64,000 bases of DNA from Sulfuricurvum sp. (GTDB lineage: Bacteria; Campylobacterota; Campylobacteria; Campylobacterales; Sulfurimonadaceae), in the NCBI GenBank assembly GCA_030692765.1, contig JAUYUB010000010.1:108010-172009 (forward strand). The letters are read 5' to 3'. The notes under the pieces are model-generated. The model ran no database searches and was not told the origin of the DNA. It saw only the letters and a program-made list of their open reading frames with translations. Shown here one piece after another: positions 10,227 to 20,386 of the stretch. The number at the start of each line of letters is the position of its first letter. Position 1 is the stretch's first letter. The translations under genes and the position numbers were made by a program.

Positions 10227-10961
10227 TTAATTACCGAAGTGATCAAATACCTTCGGTTCTTGCGCTTCAAATGTACGCCCCATAAGAATCACTTTACGCG
10301 CATGCAGCATCACACGTTTTGACGGACGTCCACCGTAACTCTCATCACCGACAATTGGAAATCCTGCGTATTTAAGATGGGCACGGATCTGATGCGTACG
10401 CCCATGATGGATGATAAGCTGTACTTTGGTCTTTTTGCCTGATACGATAAGCGGGGTTACTTCCGTAATCGCAGCCTTCCCTTTTTTGGCGACCTTGGTG
10501 TATGCCTTGTTCCCTACTTTTTCAGTGATAAGCGGCTGATCAATTATAAACGGTTCACTCACAATCCCATCGACCCATGCCACGTATTCTTTGTAGACTT
10601 CATCTTTTTTAAATTCAGAAATCGCTTTGAGGCGGAACTCTTCGTTTTTAACCAGCATCAGCACACCGCTGGTCTCGCGGTCAAGACGGTGCAATAATTG
10701 TGACCCCTTAAACTGTCGCTCAATCTCATCCGAGTTCACAAATGCCGGTTTATCGACAACGATCATGTCGTCATTTTCAAATATAGGACGTACCTTTTCG
10801 ACTTTTTGAACAATAAAAGAGGTTTTCGGGCTAATTTCACCACGAGCAATCATCACTTTTGAGTTACCAACATAGACCAATCCACGGTCAATCAGTGACT
10901 TTGCTTCGGTATTGGATATTCCTTCTTGTGCTGATAATAATTTATAAGCTTTTTCTTTCAT
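10227..10961 (-). CDS. RluA family 23S rRNA/tRNA pseudouridine synthase
   Basis: S4-like N-terminus plus LLHRLDRETSGVLMLVKN catalytic motif. Confidence 0.92.
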   Translation of the reverse strand: MKEKAYKLLSAQEGISNTEAKSLIDRGLVYVGNSKVMIARGEISPKTSFIVQKVEKVRPIFENDDMIVVDKPAFVNSDEIERQFKGSQLLHRLDRETSGVLMLVKNEEFRLKAISEFKKDEVYKEYVAWVDGIVSEPFIIDQPLITEKVGNKAYTKVAKKGKAAITEVTPLIVSGKKTKVQLIIHHGRTHQIRAHLKYAGFPIVGDESYGGRPSKRVMLHARKVILMGRTFEAQEPKVFDHFGN

Positions 10962-12124
10962 GATTTAATCTCCGTTTTTAAATAATTCACAATCCGATCC
11001 ATATCAATCGTTTCGTCAACTGTAGAGGGAGGTAATCCCTCAGCACTTATCAGTGCTTGTTTGACACATTCTTGTGCAATAAATTGTACATGGTGGACAT
11101 ATTTAAACAGTTCTCTCTGCAAAAATATATGCTCACCCGTAATAATTTTACATCCAAAATGAGCCGGTTCTAGGGGGTTATGCCCACCAATAGGTGCAAA
11201 CGCTCCCCCTAAAATCGCTACATCACTGATCGCATAAAGATTGTTTAGTTCTCCCATAACATTTACCAGTGTTATATCACTGGCCATTTCTTGCGACTCG
11301 CTCCAACGTGATAAACTCATAGACGGTGCTGTTTTTTGGATTAATCCGTATACTTTTTCAAATCGTTCCGGATGGCGCGGAACAACCAGAAGCTTTGCAT
11401 CTGCATTGTGTTCTTTATATGCTAAAAACCCTCTGACAATAGACTCTTCTTCACCCTCATGGGTACTGCCTGCCACGATCAGCGTGCAAGCAAGCTTTAG
11501 ATGGCTTTTTGTCATCTCAATCTTCTGTGCCAGTTTGATATTGCCCAACACTTCAACATTGTGAGCACCCAAAGCAATAAAACGAACCATATCATCTGTA
11601 CTTTGACAAAAAATACGATCGCACTGTGAGAGCAATCGTTTATAAAACCATCGCATCTTATAGTATTTCCCAAAACTGCGCTCACTGATACGTGCATTCA
11701 AAGCAATCACACGCGAGCCTCGCGCATGCGCAATACGAAATAGCAAGTACCAAAACTCTGCTTCCAGCACAACTACCACATTGGGTGCTCGCATCCAAAT
11801 CCACAGCCAAAGCTCATACGGAAGATACCGTACTTGCGCCGGATATTTCAATGCCGCTTCATAACCCGTATGGGTGATCGTTGTAATCGCTATTTTTGCA
11901 TCACTTAACAATTCAACCAAAGGAGCAATCGCTTTTGCTTCACCTAATGAGCAGACATGAAACCAAATATCATGCGGTTGAAAAGGGTGATTCTTCCATA
12001 AAAAAAATCGAGCGGGAACCGAATGACGATATTTTTTTTTAAAGGTGAGTAGAATTAAAAAGGGGAAAGCCGCAATGAAAAGAACTGCGGCTAAGAAGGT
12101 GTAGAAAAGGTCAAATACCTTCAC
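10958..12124 (-). CDS. waaA: 3-deoxy-D-manno-octulosonic acid transferase
   Basis: GT30 features: FHVCSLGEAKA, VAGSTHEGEEE, GGAFAPIGGHNPLEPA. Confidence 0.93.
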   Translation of the reverse strand: MKVFDLFYTFLAAVLFIAAFPFLILLTFKKKYRHSVPARFFLWKNHPFQPHDIWFHVCSLGEAKAIAPLVELLSDAKIAITTITHTGYEAALKYPAQVRYLPYELWLWIWMRAPNVVVVLEAEFWYLLFRIAHARGSRVIALNARISERSFGKYYKMRWFYKRLLSQCDRIFCQSTDDMVRFIALGAHNVEVLGNIKLAQKIEMTKSHLKLACTLIVAGSTHEGEEESIVRGFLAYKEHNADAKLLVVPRHPERFEKVYGLIQKTAPSMSLSRWSESQEMASDITLVNVMGELNNLYAISDVAILGGAFAPIGGHNPLEPAHFGCKIITGEHIFLQRELFKYVHHVQFIAQECVKQALISAEGLPPSTVDETIDMDRIVNYLKTEIKS

Positions 12125-12132
12125 GACAGGCT

Positions 12133-12858
12133 TTACGCCCCGATTTCTTCAGTATTAGGCTCAAGATACAACAAACGTCCGCAATGAGGACATGTCGTGA
12201 TCTCTTCACCCTTGATAACTTCTGCATAGACTTTATCGCTAAGAGCCATGTAACATCCCATACATGCTTGGTTACGAACAGGAACTGCCGTCGTGTTTTT
12301 AGCCCAGCGACGGATTTTTTGGTAAAAAGAGAGTCCTTTTTGGTTCATTGCAGCAACCAAGATCTCTTTTTTCGCAAAAATGACTTTACGGTCTGCATCA
12401 ATTTTTGCCAATTTGACATCAACGTCCGCTTTAACACCCGAAAGCTTTCCTTCGACTTCTGCTTCTTTACTAGACAGTTCATCAATTTTCGTTTGCTTAT
12501 GGGCAATCAATTTTTCCAAACGATCGATCTCTTCATTCGCAAAATTAACTTGCTCTTTAGCAATTTCTTCTTCAAGTTGAAGTGATTTCATTTCACGTTC
12601 TGTTTTTATTTCAGCACTTTTCTTGCTGTTTTCTTCCAATTTAGCAGACAATTCGGCAAGATGAAGCTCATTTTTTTGCTTCTTAACTTGCTCATCCTTG
12701 ATCTCGTCAGAGAGGATTGCAATTTCATTCACAAGTGAACTTTTTGTTGCCAAAAGTGCATCATACTGGAGGTTTGCCTCTTCGATTTGCGGTTCGAACG
12801 CATCGATCTCTTTGTCTATCAACGAAAGGTCGATAAGCTGTTCTAAATGTTTGTTCAT
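12133..12858 (-). CDS. coiled-coil C4 zinc-ribbon protein, FlgZ/HP0958-like
   Basis: Long coiled coil, then FYQKIRRWAKNT...QACMGCYMALSDKVYAEV...TTCPHCGRLLY; waaA and nif3 neighbours match remembered Helicobacter HP0957-HP0959 order. Confidence 0.85.
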   Translation of the reverse strand: MNKHLEQLIDLSLIDKEIDAFEPQIEEANLQYDALLATKSSLVNEIAILSDEIKDEQVKKQKNELHLAELSAKLEENSKKSAEIKTEREMKSLQLEEEIAKEQVNFANEEIDRLEKLIAHKQTKIDELSSKEAEVEGKLSGVKADVDVKLAKIDADRKVIFAKKEILVAAMNQKGLSFYQKIRRWAKNTTAVPVRNQACMGCYMALSDKVYAEVIKGEEITTCPHCGRLLYLEPNTEEIGA

Positions 12859-12885
12859 AAGTTTCCTTTTCGGAGGTCCCACTAC

Positions 12886-13608
12886 TCAATGATAGGTGAA
12901 GGGGTTTTTCGATGGTGAAATTATAACACTCAATCCTAATTTTTCCAAGTGTGTTGCCAAAACTTCCCCAAAATAGCGTTCACTTTCATAATGTCCGATA
13001 TCCATCATCGATAATCCAAGCGCTTTTGCTTCCATTGCATCGTGATACTTGATGTCTCCTGTCAAAAAACAGTCGGCTTCAATATTGCGCATCAATGACG
13101 CTCCCGAACCTGTTACCAATGCACAGGTTTTGATATGGTCGTGACATTGAACCGTATGTATGTGTTTGAGTCCTAGCGCCATTTTAGTTTTTTGTGCAAA
13201 TTTTTCAAAAGGTTCATCCACGCCTAAATACGCTACAAATCCCTCTTTTGCGATAATCTCATAGCCCAATACTTTGGTTGCAACGTATTCATTGAGGTGG
13301 GTCTGATCAAAATTGGTGTGCATAGCAATGTTTGTAATGTTTTTACGTATCATCGGAGCGATGAGTTTCGCAGGGTACTGATTGAATTTTAGCTGTTTAA
13401 GCCCTCCAAAAATAATCGGGTGGTGTGTAATCAGCAACGCATTGTCAGGTAAAGATTCTATCAAATCTTCATCCATATCAATGGACACAATAACGGTTGA
13501 GATCTCTTGGGTAAAATCCCCCACAAGCAATCCTGAATTGTCCCAACTCTCCTGAAGAGCAAAAGGGGAAAGAGCGTCTAAAAAGGTGTAGATTTTTTGA
13601 ACCGTCAT
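12886..13608 (-). CDS. Nif3-like dinuclear metal center protein
   Basis: SWDNSGLLVGD...LLITHHPIIFGGLKQL, MDIGHYESERY. Confidence 0.93.
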   Translation of the reverse strand: MTVQKIYTFLDALSPFALQESWDNSGLLVGDFTQEISTVIVSIDMDEDLIESLPDNALLITHHPIIFGGLKQLKFNQYPAKLIAPMIRKNITNIAMHTNFDQTHLNEYVATKVLGYEIIAKEGFVAYLGVDEPFEKFAQKTKMALGLKHIHTVQCHDHIKTCALVTGSGASLMRNIEADCFLTGDIKYHDAMEAKALGLSMMDIGHYESERYFGEVLATHLEKLGLSVIISPSKNPFTYH

Positions 13609-14342
13609 TTTTCATAACTCCTTTTTTTTCGTTTTAGTCGGACATGGATTGCTTGTGAACCCGAGAGGGGATCGGAATATTTGAATTCAAACTCTCCCAG
13701 ACCTTCGATTAGATCGACTAATTTTTTATACCCATAGCTGCGGGGATCAAATTCGGGGAGTTTATTGATCAAGTTTTGTCCAATAGCTCCCATATACGAC
13801 CATCCTGCCTCATTCGTCGTATCTTCAACGGCATTGCGTACCAACAGTAAAAGTGCTTTCTCGTCGTGTTTAATCTTTGCCATTGGCGTCACCGCAGTAT
13901 GGGTTCGGCGTAAGTTTTCAGTGTAAATGAATTTGTCGCACGCACCGATAAAAGATTTGGGCGTTTTTTGTTCCCCAAATCCATACACTTTTACCCCAGA
14001 TTCACGTATACGGCTGGCTAAACGGGTGAAATCACTGTCGCTTGAAACAATGCAAAAACCGTCAAAATTTTTCGTATAGAGTAAATCCATCGCATCAATG
14101 ATCATGGCGCTGTCAGTCGCGTTCTTCCCTGTTGTGTAGGCGAACTGCTGCATCGGGTGCAAGCCGTGTGTCAGCAGTTCATGCTTCCATCCTTTGAGTT
14201 TGGTATCGGTCCAGTCACCGTAAATGCGTTTGACGCTTGCGATACCGTGAGATGCGATTTCATCCAGTAAGCCTGCGATAATAGAGGGCTGCGAGTTATC
14301 GGCATCGATTAAGACCGCCAGTCGAGCTTGATTTTGGGTCAT
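13605..14342 (-). CDS. NYN (PIN-like RNase) domain plus OST-HTH/LOTUS domain protein
   Basis: LAVLIDADNSQPS...NATDSAMIIDAMDLLY...FCIVSSDSDFTRLASRIRESG; C-terminal SYGYKKLVDLIEGLGEFEF. Confidence 0.88.
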   Translation of the reverse strand: MTQNQARLAVLIDADNSQPSIIAGLLDEIASHGIASVKRIYGDWTDTKLKGWKHELLTHGLHPMQQFAYTTGKNATDSAMIIDAMDLLYTKNFDGFCIVSSDSDFTRLASRIRESGVKVYGFGEQKTPKSFIGACDKFIYTENLRRTHTAVTPMAKIKHDEKALLLLVRNAVEDTTNEAGWSYMGAIGQNLINKLPEFDPRSYGYKKLVDLIEGLGEFEFKYSDPLSGSQAIHVRLKRKKRSYEK

Positions 14343-14917
14343 TTCGCTTTCCTTAGATTTTCTAACGCTTCTCGAGCTTCGTTCATCTCAGCATCTAGCT
14401 CTATGGCACGTAAATACATCGCTTCGGCTTGCTCTTTCTCGCCTAAATCGACTAAAAGATTCGCGTAGTTATAATAGGTGACAGCATACGCGTCATCAAT
14501 TTTTAAAGCTTTTTCATAATGCTCTTTTGCCAATATCAAAGAACCATTGGTACGATACAATGAGCCTAGTGCATTGTGCACCAAATCATCGTTTTCATCC
14601 ATAGTCAATGAACGATTATACAGATCGATAGCCAATTGGATGTCACCTCGTTTTGCATGCACAAATGCCAACTTGTTTAAAATCTCAATATTCTGAGGCT
14701 GTACAAGATAAGCAGCCCCTAGTTTTTCTTGTGCCATTTTTAAGTCTTCGTTTTGATACGCTTCATCAGCTTCTTCCACAAGTTGATTAACGTCTAATAT
14801 CCCCTCTGATCTTTCATCATTATCAAGAGGACTATCTTCCAAAGATTGGACATGCATGAATATTTGATACGCGAAATACAGTGTTGCTGCAAACATTATA
14901 ATGGCAAAAACGCTCAT
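14339..14917 (-). CDS. TPR repeat protein with N-terminal TM anchor
   Basis: MSVFAIIMFAATLYFAY TM; tandem TPRs (AIDLYNRSLTMDENDDLVHNALGSLYRTNG...). Confidence 0.85.
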   Translation of the reverse strand: MSVFAIIMFAATLYFAYQIFMHVQSLEDSPLDNDERSEGILDVNQLVEEADEAYQNEDLKMAQEKLGAAYLVQPQNIEILNKLAFVHAKRGDIQLAIDLYNRSLTMDENDDLVHNALGSLYRTNGSLILAKEHYEKALKIDDAYAVTYYNYANLLVDLGEKEQAEAMYLRAIELDAEMNEAREALENLRKAK

Positions 14918-14982
14918 AAAACTCCCTTTTATAATCAAAGTATAATATAATCACGTAAACATAACAATAATGGTGCCAAAAA

Positions 14983-17082
14983 ATGCTTAATAACCTTAAA
15001 GATCCAGCTCTCTATATCAATCGTGAACTCTCATGGCTCCAGTTTAATTCCCGTGTCCTCAAACAAGCGCAAGAAGAATCTCTCCCACTGTTTGAACGCT
15101 TGAAGTTTCTCGCAATTTACGGAACCAACCTCGATGAATTTTACATGATCCGTATAGCCGGTTTGAAAAAACTCTTTAGCGCCGGTGTCAACGTATCAGG
15201 AGCCGACCGCTATACCCCCTTACATCAGCTTCGTGAAATACGCCAATATTTACATAACGAGCAGCAAGCTGTTGAGCATTGTCTTCAAGGAATCATGACA
15301 AAGCTTGAAAAAGAGGGCATTTTCTTTAAATCTTACAAAGAGGTTACACAAGCACAGCGCCAAATTCTCAACCGCTATTTTTATGAAAATATCTATCCCG
15401 TTATTGTCCCGATCGCCGTGGATGCAACCCATCCGTTTCCCCATCTAAACAATCTCAGTTTTGGGTTGATCGTCAAACTCCGAGACAAAGATGACGCGAA
15501 TATGGAGCGTTATGGAATTGTCCGAATACCGCGTGTATTACCGCGCTTTGTTGACATCGACAACCGTATTTATGTCCCCATTGGTAGCATCGTATCTGAA
15601 CACATCCATGATCTCTTTCCCGGCTATGAGCTCATTAAATTTTCTGCTTTTCGCGTTACCCGCAATGCTGATATCGCGATCGAAGAAGAAGAAGCGGATG
15701 ATTTTATGGAAATTCTCGAAGAGGGTCTGAAGCTTCGTAAAAAAGGAGAATTGGTTCGCTTGGAGCTAAGCAACCATGCAGACGATGACCTGCTCAATTT
15801 CTTTAACCGACATGCCAATGTTTTCAAAGACGATATTTATCGTTTCCAAACCTATCTCAACCTTGGAGCTCTATGGGAAGTTGTAGGGAATAAAGATTTT
15901 GCTCATTTAACAAGTCCCAGTTTCAAACCACAAAATCTTCCACCGCTGAATTCAGAAGATAGTCTGTACACTATCCTCGACAAGCAGGACCTTGTGCTGT
16001 ATCATCCATTTGAAAGTTTTGAACCCGTGGTTCGTCTCATCCAGACAGCGGCAAAAGATCCCGATGTTGTTTCAATTCGAATGACCCTTTATCGTGCCGG
16101 TTCAAAATCACTCATTGTCCAATCGCTTATCGCTGCTGCTGAATCGGGTAAACAAGTCACTGTCATGGTAGAGCTCAAAGCCCGTTTTGATGAAGAGAAC
16201 AATCTCATCTGGGCAAAAGCACTGGAAAGCGCGGGAGCTCATGTCATCTATGGCATTACCGGATTCAAAGTCCATGCAAAAGCGGCGCTCATTACCCGTC
16301 GTGTCGATGGAAAACTCAAACAATATGCCCATTTAGGTACAGGAAATTACAATCCCTCAACGGCAACCGTTTATACCGATATCAGCTACATGACCTCCAA
16401 CGATGCCATCACTCACGATATGACCCGCTTTTTTCACTTTCTCACCGGCTTTAGTAAAAAAGGAAAACTCAATGAGCTTTACATGGCTCCGACACAAATA
16501 AAACCAAAAGTGCTTTCCCTCATCCAGAATGAAACACGCATGGGGGCAGAGGGGGTTATTATTGCCAAGATGAATTCTCTTGTTGATGAAGATATCATCA
16601 AAGCACTCTATAAAGCTTCTATGGCAGGGGTAAAAATTCAGCTCATTATCCGTGGAATTTGCTGTCTTCGTCCAGGAATCCCCGGAATCAGTGAAAATAT
16701 TCGTGTTATCTCGATCATCGGTAAATACCTTGAACATGCACGTATCTTTTATTTTAAACACTCGAAGCCGCAGACCTATATCAGCAGTGCCGACTGGATG
16801 CCGCGTAATCTTTTACGCCGTATCGAGTTGTTGACACCCGTTGATGGGGAAGAAACGTCTGCCAAACTTCTTCAAATTTTACAACTTCAAGTCTCCGATA
16901 ATGTTCTGGCACATGAACTTCAAAACGATGGTACGTATGTTCAACTCAAACATGAAAGCAGCAGCGTGATCAACAGCCACCAAATTGTTGAAACGCACAC
17001 CACTAAAGTGTATAATTCGACCAAAAAACAAGCTCCGAACTATGCCCAACAACTCACAGCCCGTCTCTTCAAAGAGAGCTAA
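14983..17082 (+). CDS. ppk1: polyphosphate kinase 1
   Basis: INRELSWLQFNSRVL; HAKAALITRR; HLGTGNYNP; 699 aa. Confidence 0.97.
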   Translation: MLNNLKDPALYINRELSWLQFNSRVLKQAQEESLPLFERLKFLAIYGTNLDEFYMIRIAGLKKLFSAGVNVSGADRYTPLHQLREIRQYLHNEQQAVEHCLQGIMTKLEKEGIFFKSYKEVTQAQRQILNRYFYENIYPVIVPIAVDATHPFPHLNNLSFGLIVKLRDKDDANMERYGIVRIPRVLPRFVDIDNRIYVPIGSIVSEHIHDLFPGYELIKFSAFRVTRNADIAIEEEEADDFMEILEEGLKLRKKGELVRLELSNHADDDLLNFFNRHANVFKDDIYRFQTYLNLGALWEVVGNKDFAHLTSPSFKPQNLPPLNSEDSLYTILDKQDLVLYHPFESFEPVVRLIQTAAKDPDVVSIRMTLYRAGSKSLIVQSLIAAAESGKQVTVMVELKARFDEENNLIWAKALESAGAHVIYGITGFKVHAKAALITRRVDGKLKQYAHLGTGNYNPSTATVYTDISYMTSNDAITHDMTRFFHFLTGFSKKGKLNELYMAPTQIKPKVLSLIQNETRMGAEGVIIAKMNSLVDEDIIKALYKASMAGVKIQLIIRGICCLRPGIPGISENIRVISIIGKYLEHARIFYFKHSKPQTYISSADWMPRNLLRRIELLTPVDGEETSAKLLQILQLQVSDNVLAHELQNDGTYVQLKHESSSVINSHQIVETHTTKVYNSTKKQAPNYAQQLTARLFKES

Positions 17083-17094
17083 AAAGGATATTTT

Positions 17095-17631
17095 ATGATC
17101 AGTAACTATTTACACTATATTCCGCAGATGCAAGACCGCGTTTGGATTGCTCCCTCAGCGGATGTTATCGGACGTGTCACTATGGGAGAAGACGTCAGCA
17201 TCTGGTTTGGCTGCGTCGTTCGCGGGGATGTCCATTACATCACCATCGGGGATCGTACCAACATCCAAGATCTCAGTATGATACACATTACCCATCACAA
17301 GCTTGAAGATATGAGTGATGGATTCCCAACCGTCATTGGCAATGACGTCACGGTAGGACATCGTGTTATGCTGCATGGCTGTACCATTGAAGATGCCTGT
17401 TTGATCGGTATGAGTGCCACGATTCTCGATGGTGCAGTCATCGGTACAGAGTCCATTGTCGGTGCAGGTGCATTGGTCACCAAAAACAAAGTCTTCCCTC
17501 CCCGCTCTATGATCATGGGAAGCCCTGCAAAAGTCGTCCGTGAGCTTACAGATCAAGAAGTCGCAGAACTGTATGCCTCTGCAAAACGGTACGTAGCCTT
17601 CAAAGAAAATTACCGCGCACCCAATGTCTGA
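17095..17631 (+). CDS. gamma carbonic anhydrase family protein
   Basis: Left-handed beta-helix hexapeptides, VVRGDVHYITIGDRTNIQDLSMIH, VGHRVMLHGC. Confidence 0.93.
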   Translation: MISNYLHYIPQMQDRVWIAPSADVIGRVTMGEDVSIWFGCVVRGDVHYITIGDRTNIQDLSMIHITHHKLEDMSDGFPTVIGNDVTVGHRVMLHGCTIEDACLIGMSATILDGAVIGTESIVGAGALVTKNKVFPPRSMIMGSPAKVVRELTDQEVAELYASAKRYVAFKENYRAPNV

Positions 17632-18250
17632 TATTAATCTCGTCGTTGTTGCTGACATTCTAGGTATTATCGCTTTTGCATTAAGCGGATTTCTCATCGG
17701 GGTTCGTAACAAGCTCGATCTGTTGGGGATTATTATCGCGGCGTCCATCACTGCGTTGGGCGGTGGTGTCGTTCGGGACGCCATACTCAACCGTACCCCC
17801 TTTGCCTTCACCGAGTACTATCCAGCCATCACGGTACTCTCCACCATTACCGTAGCCTTTGTTTTTCGCCTCTATCGCAGTGAACAACTTGAGAGAAAGA
17901 GACTCTTTGTCATCAGCGATACGATCGGATTGGTAGCGTTTAGCATCACGGGAGCACTGCTGGCCATGGATGCCGGTTTTAATTTTTTCGGAGTCACCAT
18001 TTTGAGCTTCCTAACAGCCGTCGGTGGAGGGGTCATACGTGACACAATGATCAATCAAGTGCCATCCGTACTCATAACCGATTTTTACGGCTCCATTGCT
18101 CTTATCGTCGCTATACTCCTACTCATAACCAATAAGCTATGGGGTGTGCATACCATCGAGGTTACTTCTATCGCAATATTTGCTATCGCTTTACGCCTTT
18201 TGGCCTATTATAAACAATGGCACTTACCAAAACTCTCATCGGATTTTTAA
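17624..18250 (+). CDS. trimeric intracellular cation channel (TRIC/UPF0126) family membrane protein
   Basis: Two repeats: ALSGFLIGVRNKLDLLGIIIAASITALGGGVVRD and SITGALLAMDAGFNFFGVTILSFLTAVGGGVIRD. Confidence 0.92.
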   Translation: MSDINLVVVADILGIIAFALSGFLIGVRNKLDLLGIIIAASITALGGGVVRDAILNRTPFAFTEYYPAITVLSTITVAFVFRLYRSEQLERKRLFVISDTIGLVAFSITGALLAMDAGFNFFGVTILSFLTAVGGGVIRDTMINQVPSVLITDFYGSIALIVAILLLITNKLWGVHTIEVTSIAIFAIALRLLAYYKQWHLPKLSSDF

Positions 18251-19122
18251 TGAAACTGTTTTCAAAAATTTTTGTACTCCTCTTCATCTTAGGAACAATC
18301 GATATCGCCCGCTATTTTGTCTATCCTGATATTTCTGCACTTCAAGAAACCCGTCCTGTCCCTACGGCTTTTATGCAGTACCGCGAGGAGCAATGGGCAC
18401 AGGAAAACCGTGATATGCACATTACCCATAAATGGGTAAGCATGAAGAAAATTTCACCCAATATCATAAAAGCCGTATTGATTGGCGAAGATGACGGTTT
18501 TTGGAAACATGACGGTTTTGATGTCAAAGGGATGGAAAATGCCATTGAGCGCAGTATCAAGAAGGGAACTTTGGCAGGCGGAAGCACCATCAGTCAGCAG
18601 CTCTCAAAAAATCTTTATCTATCTCCTAGTAAAAATCCGGTTCGCAAGATCAAAGAGGCCATCATCACTTGGCGTATCGAAAAAACTCTCTCAAAGCGAC
18701 GTATTTTGGAAATCTATCTCAATGTTGCCGAATGGGGAGATGGGATCTTCGGTATCGAAGCTGCAGCGCGCCACTACTATCATAAAAGTGCCAAAAATTT
18801 GACTGCACGTGAGGCTTCGCGTCTTGCCGCCGTATTGCCCAATCCGATCAAATACAATCCGACAGGTAATCAAAAATACGTCAAAAACCGTTCACGTATT
18901 ATCCTCAAAATCATGAAACGCAGAGGGGTGATTCAAGGAATTTACAAAGAAGTAATGACGGTGAGCAAAGAAGAAGAAAAACCTCACTCATCCGAAGAAA
19001 ATACTTCAGTAGAGGATCTCTTCAATACCCCTAGCCAAGATACTCCTAGTGAAAATACCCCTTCAGCAGAAGATATACCCGTACCTAACGAACCAACGGT
19101 TGAAGAGAATAACGTTTTATAA
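18250..19122 (+). CDS. mtgA: monofunctional biosynthetic peptidoglycan transglycosylase
   Basis: GT51 motifs: GEDDGFWKHDGFD, AGGSTISQQLSKNLYLSPS, KRRILEIYLNVAEWGDGIFG. Confidence 0.94.
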   Translation: MKLFSKIFVLLFILGTIDIARYFVYPDISALQETRPVPTAFMQYREEQWAQENRDMHITHKWVSMKKISPNIIKAVLIGEDDGFWKHDGFDVKGMENAIERSIKKGTLAGGSTISQQLSKNLYLSPSKNPVRKIKEAIITWRIEKTLSKRRILEIYLNVAEWGDGIFGIEAAARHYYHKSAKNLTAREASRLAAVLPNPIKYNPTGNQKYVKNRSRIILKIMKRRGVIQGIYKEVMTVSKEEEKPHSSEENTSVEDLFNTPSQDTPSENTPSAEDIPVPNEPTVEENNVL

Positions 19123-19123
19123 A

Positions 19124-20386
19124 TTAACTCGTTTTGATACGGGCAAGAACACCCCACGCAATCAGCGAGAAAATCCCGATCAAATACGCGGGAGAATAGG
19201 CATCGTGACTAAATTCTACGAGTGATGTCATCAGCGCAGGCGTAATACCGCCAACAATCCCCGCAGCACTGCCTAAAATAAGCGCAGTGAAAGATGCGCG
19301 AAAGCCGTGATGGTCAATACCATGCACAGTCGCCGCGAAAATAGGTGCCTGAAAGGCACACAAAAGCACTACCATAGCCGACGTTGCAATCAGTGCTCCT
19401 GTAAATCCTGTATGTATCATCGCATACAACAGTGGGAAGATACTCACTGCGCTCAGAAGTGCAGCCAATTTCATCACACGAATGGAACCTATCTTATCCG
19501 CTAACATCGCCATTAATGGGATGAAAATAACCCCTATAACTATTGAAAACGTATTGATCTGACCTGCTTGGATTTTAGTAAAACCGGCACTGCCTTGAAG
19601 CCAAATAGGCAAATAGATAAATAGCGTATAATAAAACATCCAGACTATGGAAGCGACAATGAGGAACTGCCCAAATGCTTTGCGATGATGTCGGAAGATA
19701 GCAACCAGAGGAATCGTTTTGTCTTCTTTGGGTTCATAGTCATCCACCAAGTCACGGCGCAAATAGATACCTGCTAATGCAATAAATATGCTTAGGATAA
19801 ACGGTATACGCCAACCCCACTCTCCCATGGCATCTTCACCTAAATACCACACAAGAACTCCACACAAACCTGAACCCAATGCCATACCGATTTTTGCCCC
19901 GACAGAGACAAAAGAGCCATAGAGATTTTGTCGTCCAGGGCTGGATTGTTCTACAAGATACACAATAGAGCTGGCATACTCACCACCTACAGAAAGCCCC
20001 TGTATCATACGTAACAATACCAATAAAATAGGAGCCATAATCCCGATCTGAGCATACGTCGGCAGGAATCCGATTAAAAAAGTAGGCAGAGCCATTAAAA
20101 CAAGCGAAGTAATCAAAGCAAATCGTCGTCCGACACGGTCACCAATATGACCAAAAATTGCCGCACCAATAGGACGCATAATCATACCTGCCGCGAATGC
20201 GCCAAAAGAACCCATAAGGGAAAGAAAAGGATTACTGGAGGGGAAAAAGAGGTGCCCCATCATGACGGCTAAAAAACCGATGAGGGCAAAATCGTAATAT
20301 TCGATAATATTGCCAATAATCCCTGCGGCAATAATCTTTTGTTTTGGATTAAACAATCCAGCCGCCGCCAAGCAGTTTTTCGCCAT
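19124..20386 (-). CDS. MFS transporter, metabolite:H+ symporter (ProP-like) type
   Basis: IIEYYDFALIGFLA, MRPIGAAIFGHIGDRVGRR, RMIQGLSVGGEYASS; start ambiguous (20386/20389/20437), overlaps mnmA 3' end. Confidence 0.88.
   Translation of the reverse strand: MAKNCLAAAGLFNPKQKIIAAGIIGNIIEYYDFALIGFLAVMMGHLFFPSSNPFLSLMGSFGAFAAGMIMRPIGAAIFGHIGDRVGRRFALITSLVLMALPTFLIGFLPTYAQIGIMAPILLVLLRMIQGLSVGGEYASSIVYLVEQSSPGRQNLYGSFVSVGAKIGMALGSGLCGVLVWYLGEDAMGEWGWRIPFILSIFIALAGIYLRRDLVDDYEPKEDKTIPLVAIFRHHRKAFGQFLIVASIVWMFYYTLFIYLPIWLQGSAGFTKIQAGQINTFSIVIGVIFIPLMAMLADKIGSIRVMKLAALLSAVSIFPLLYAMIHTGFTGALIATSAMVVLLCAFQAPIFAATVHGIDHHGFRASFTALILGSAAGIVGGITPALMTSLVEFSHDAYSPAYLIGIFSLIAWGVLARIKTS

Noticed and set aside
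12184-12585. 133-aa plus-strand ORF opposite the FlgZ-like gene
   Set aside because: Phe-rich antisense shadow of the coiled-coil coding region.
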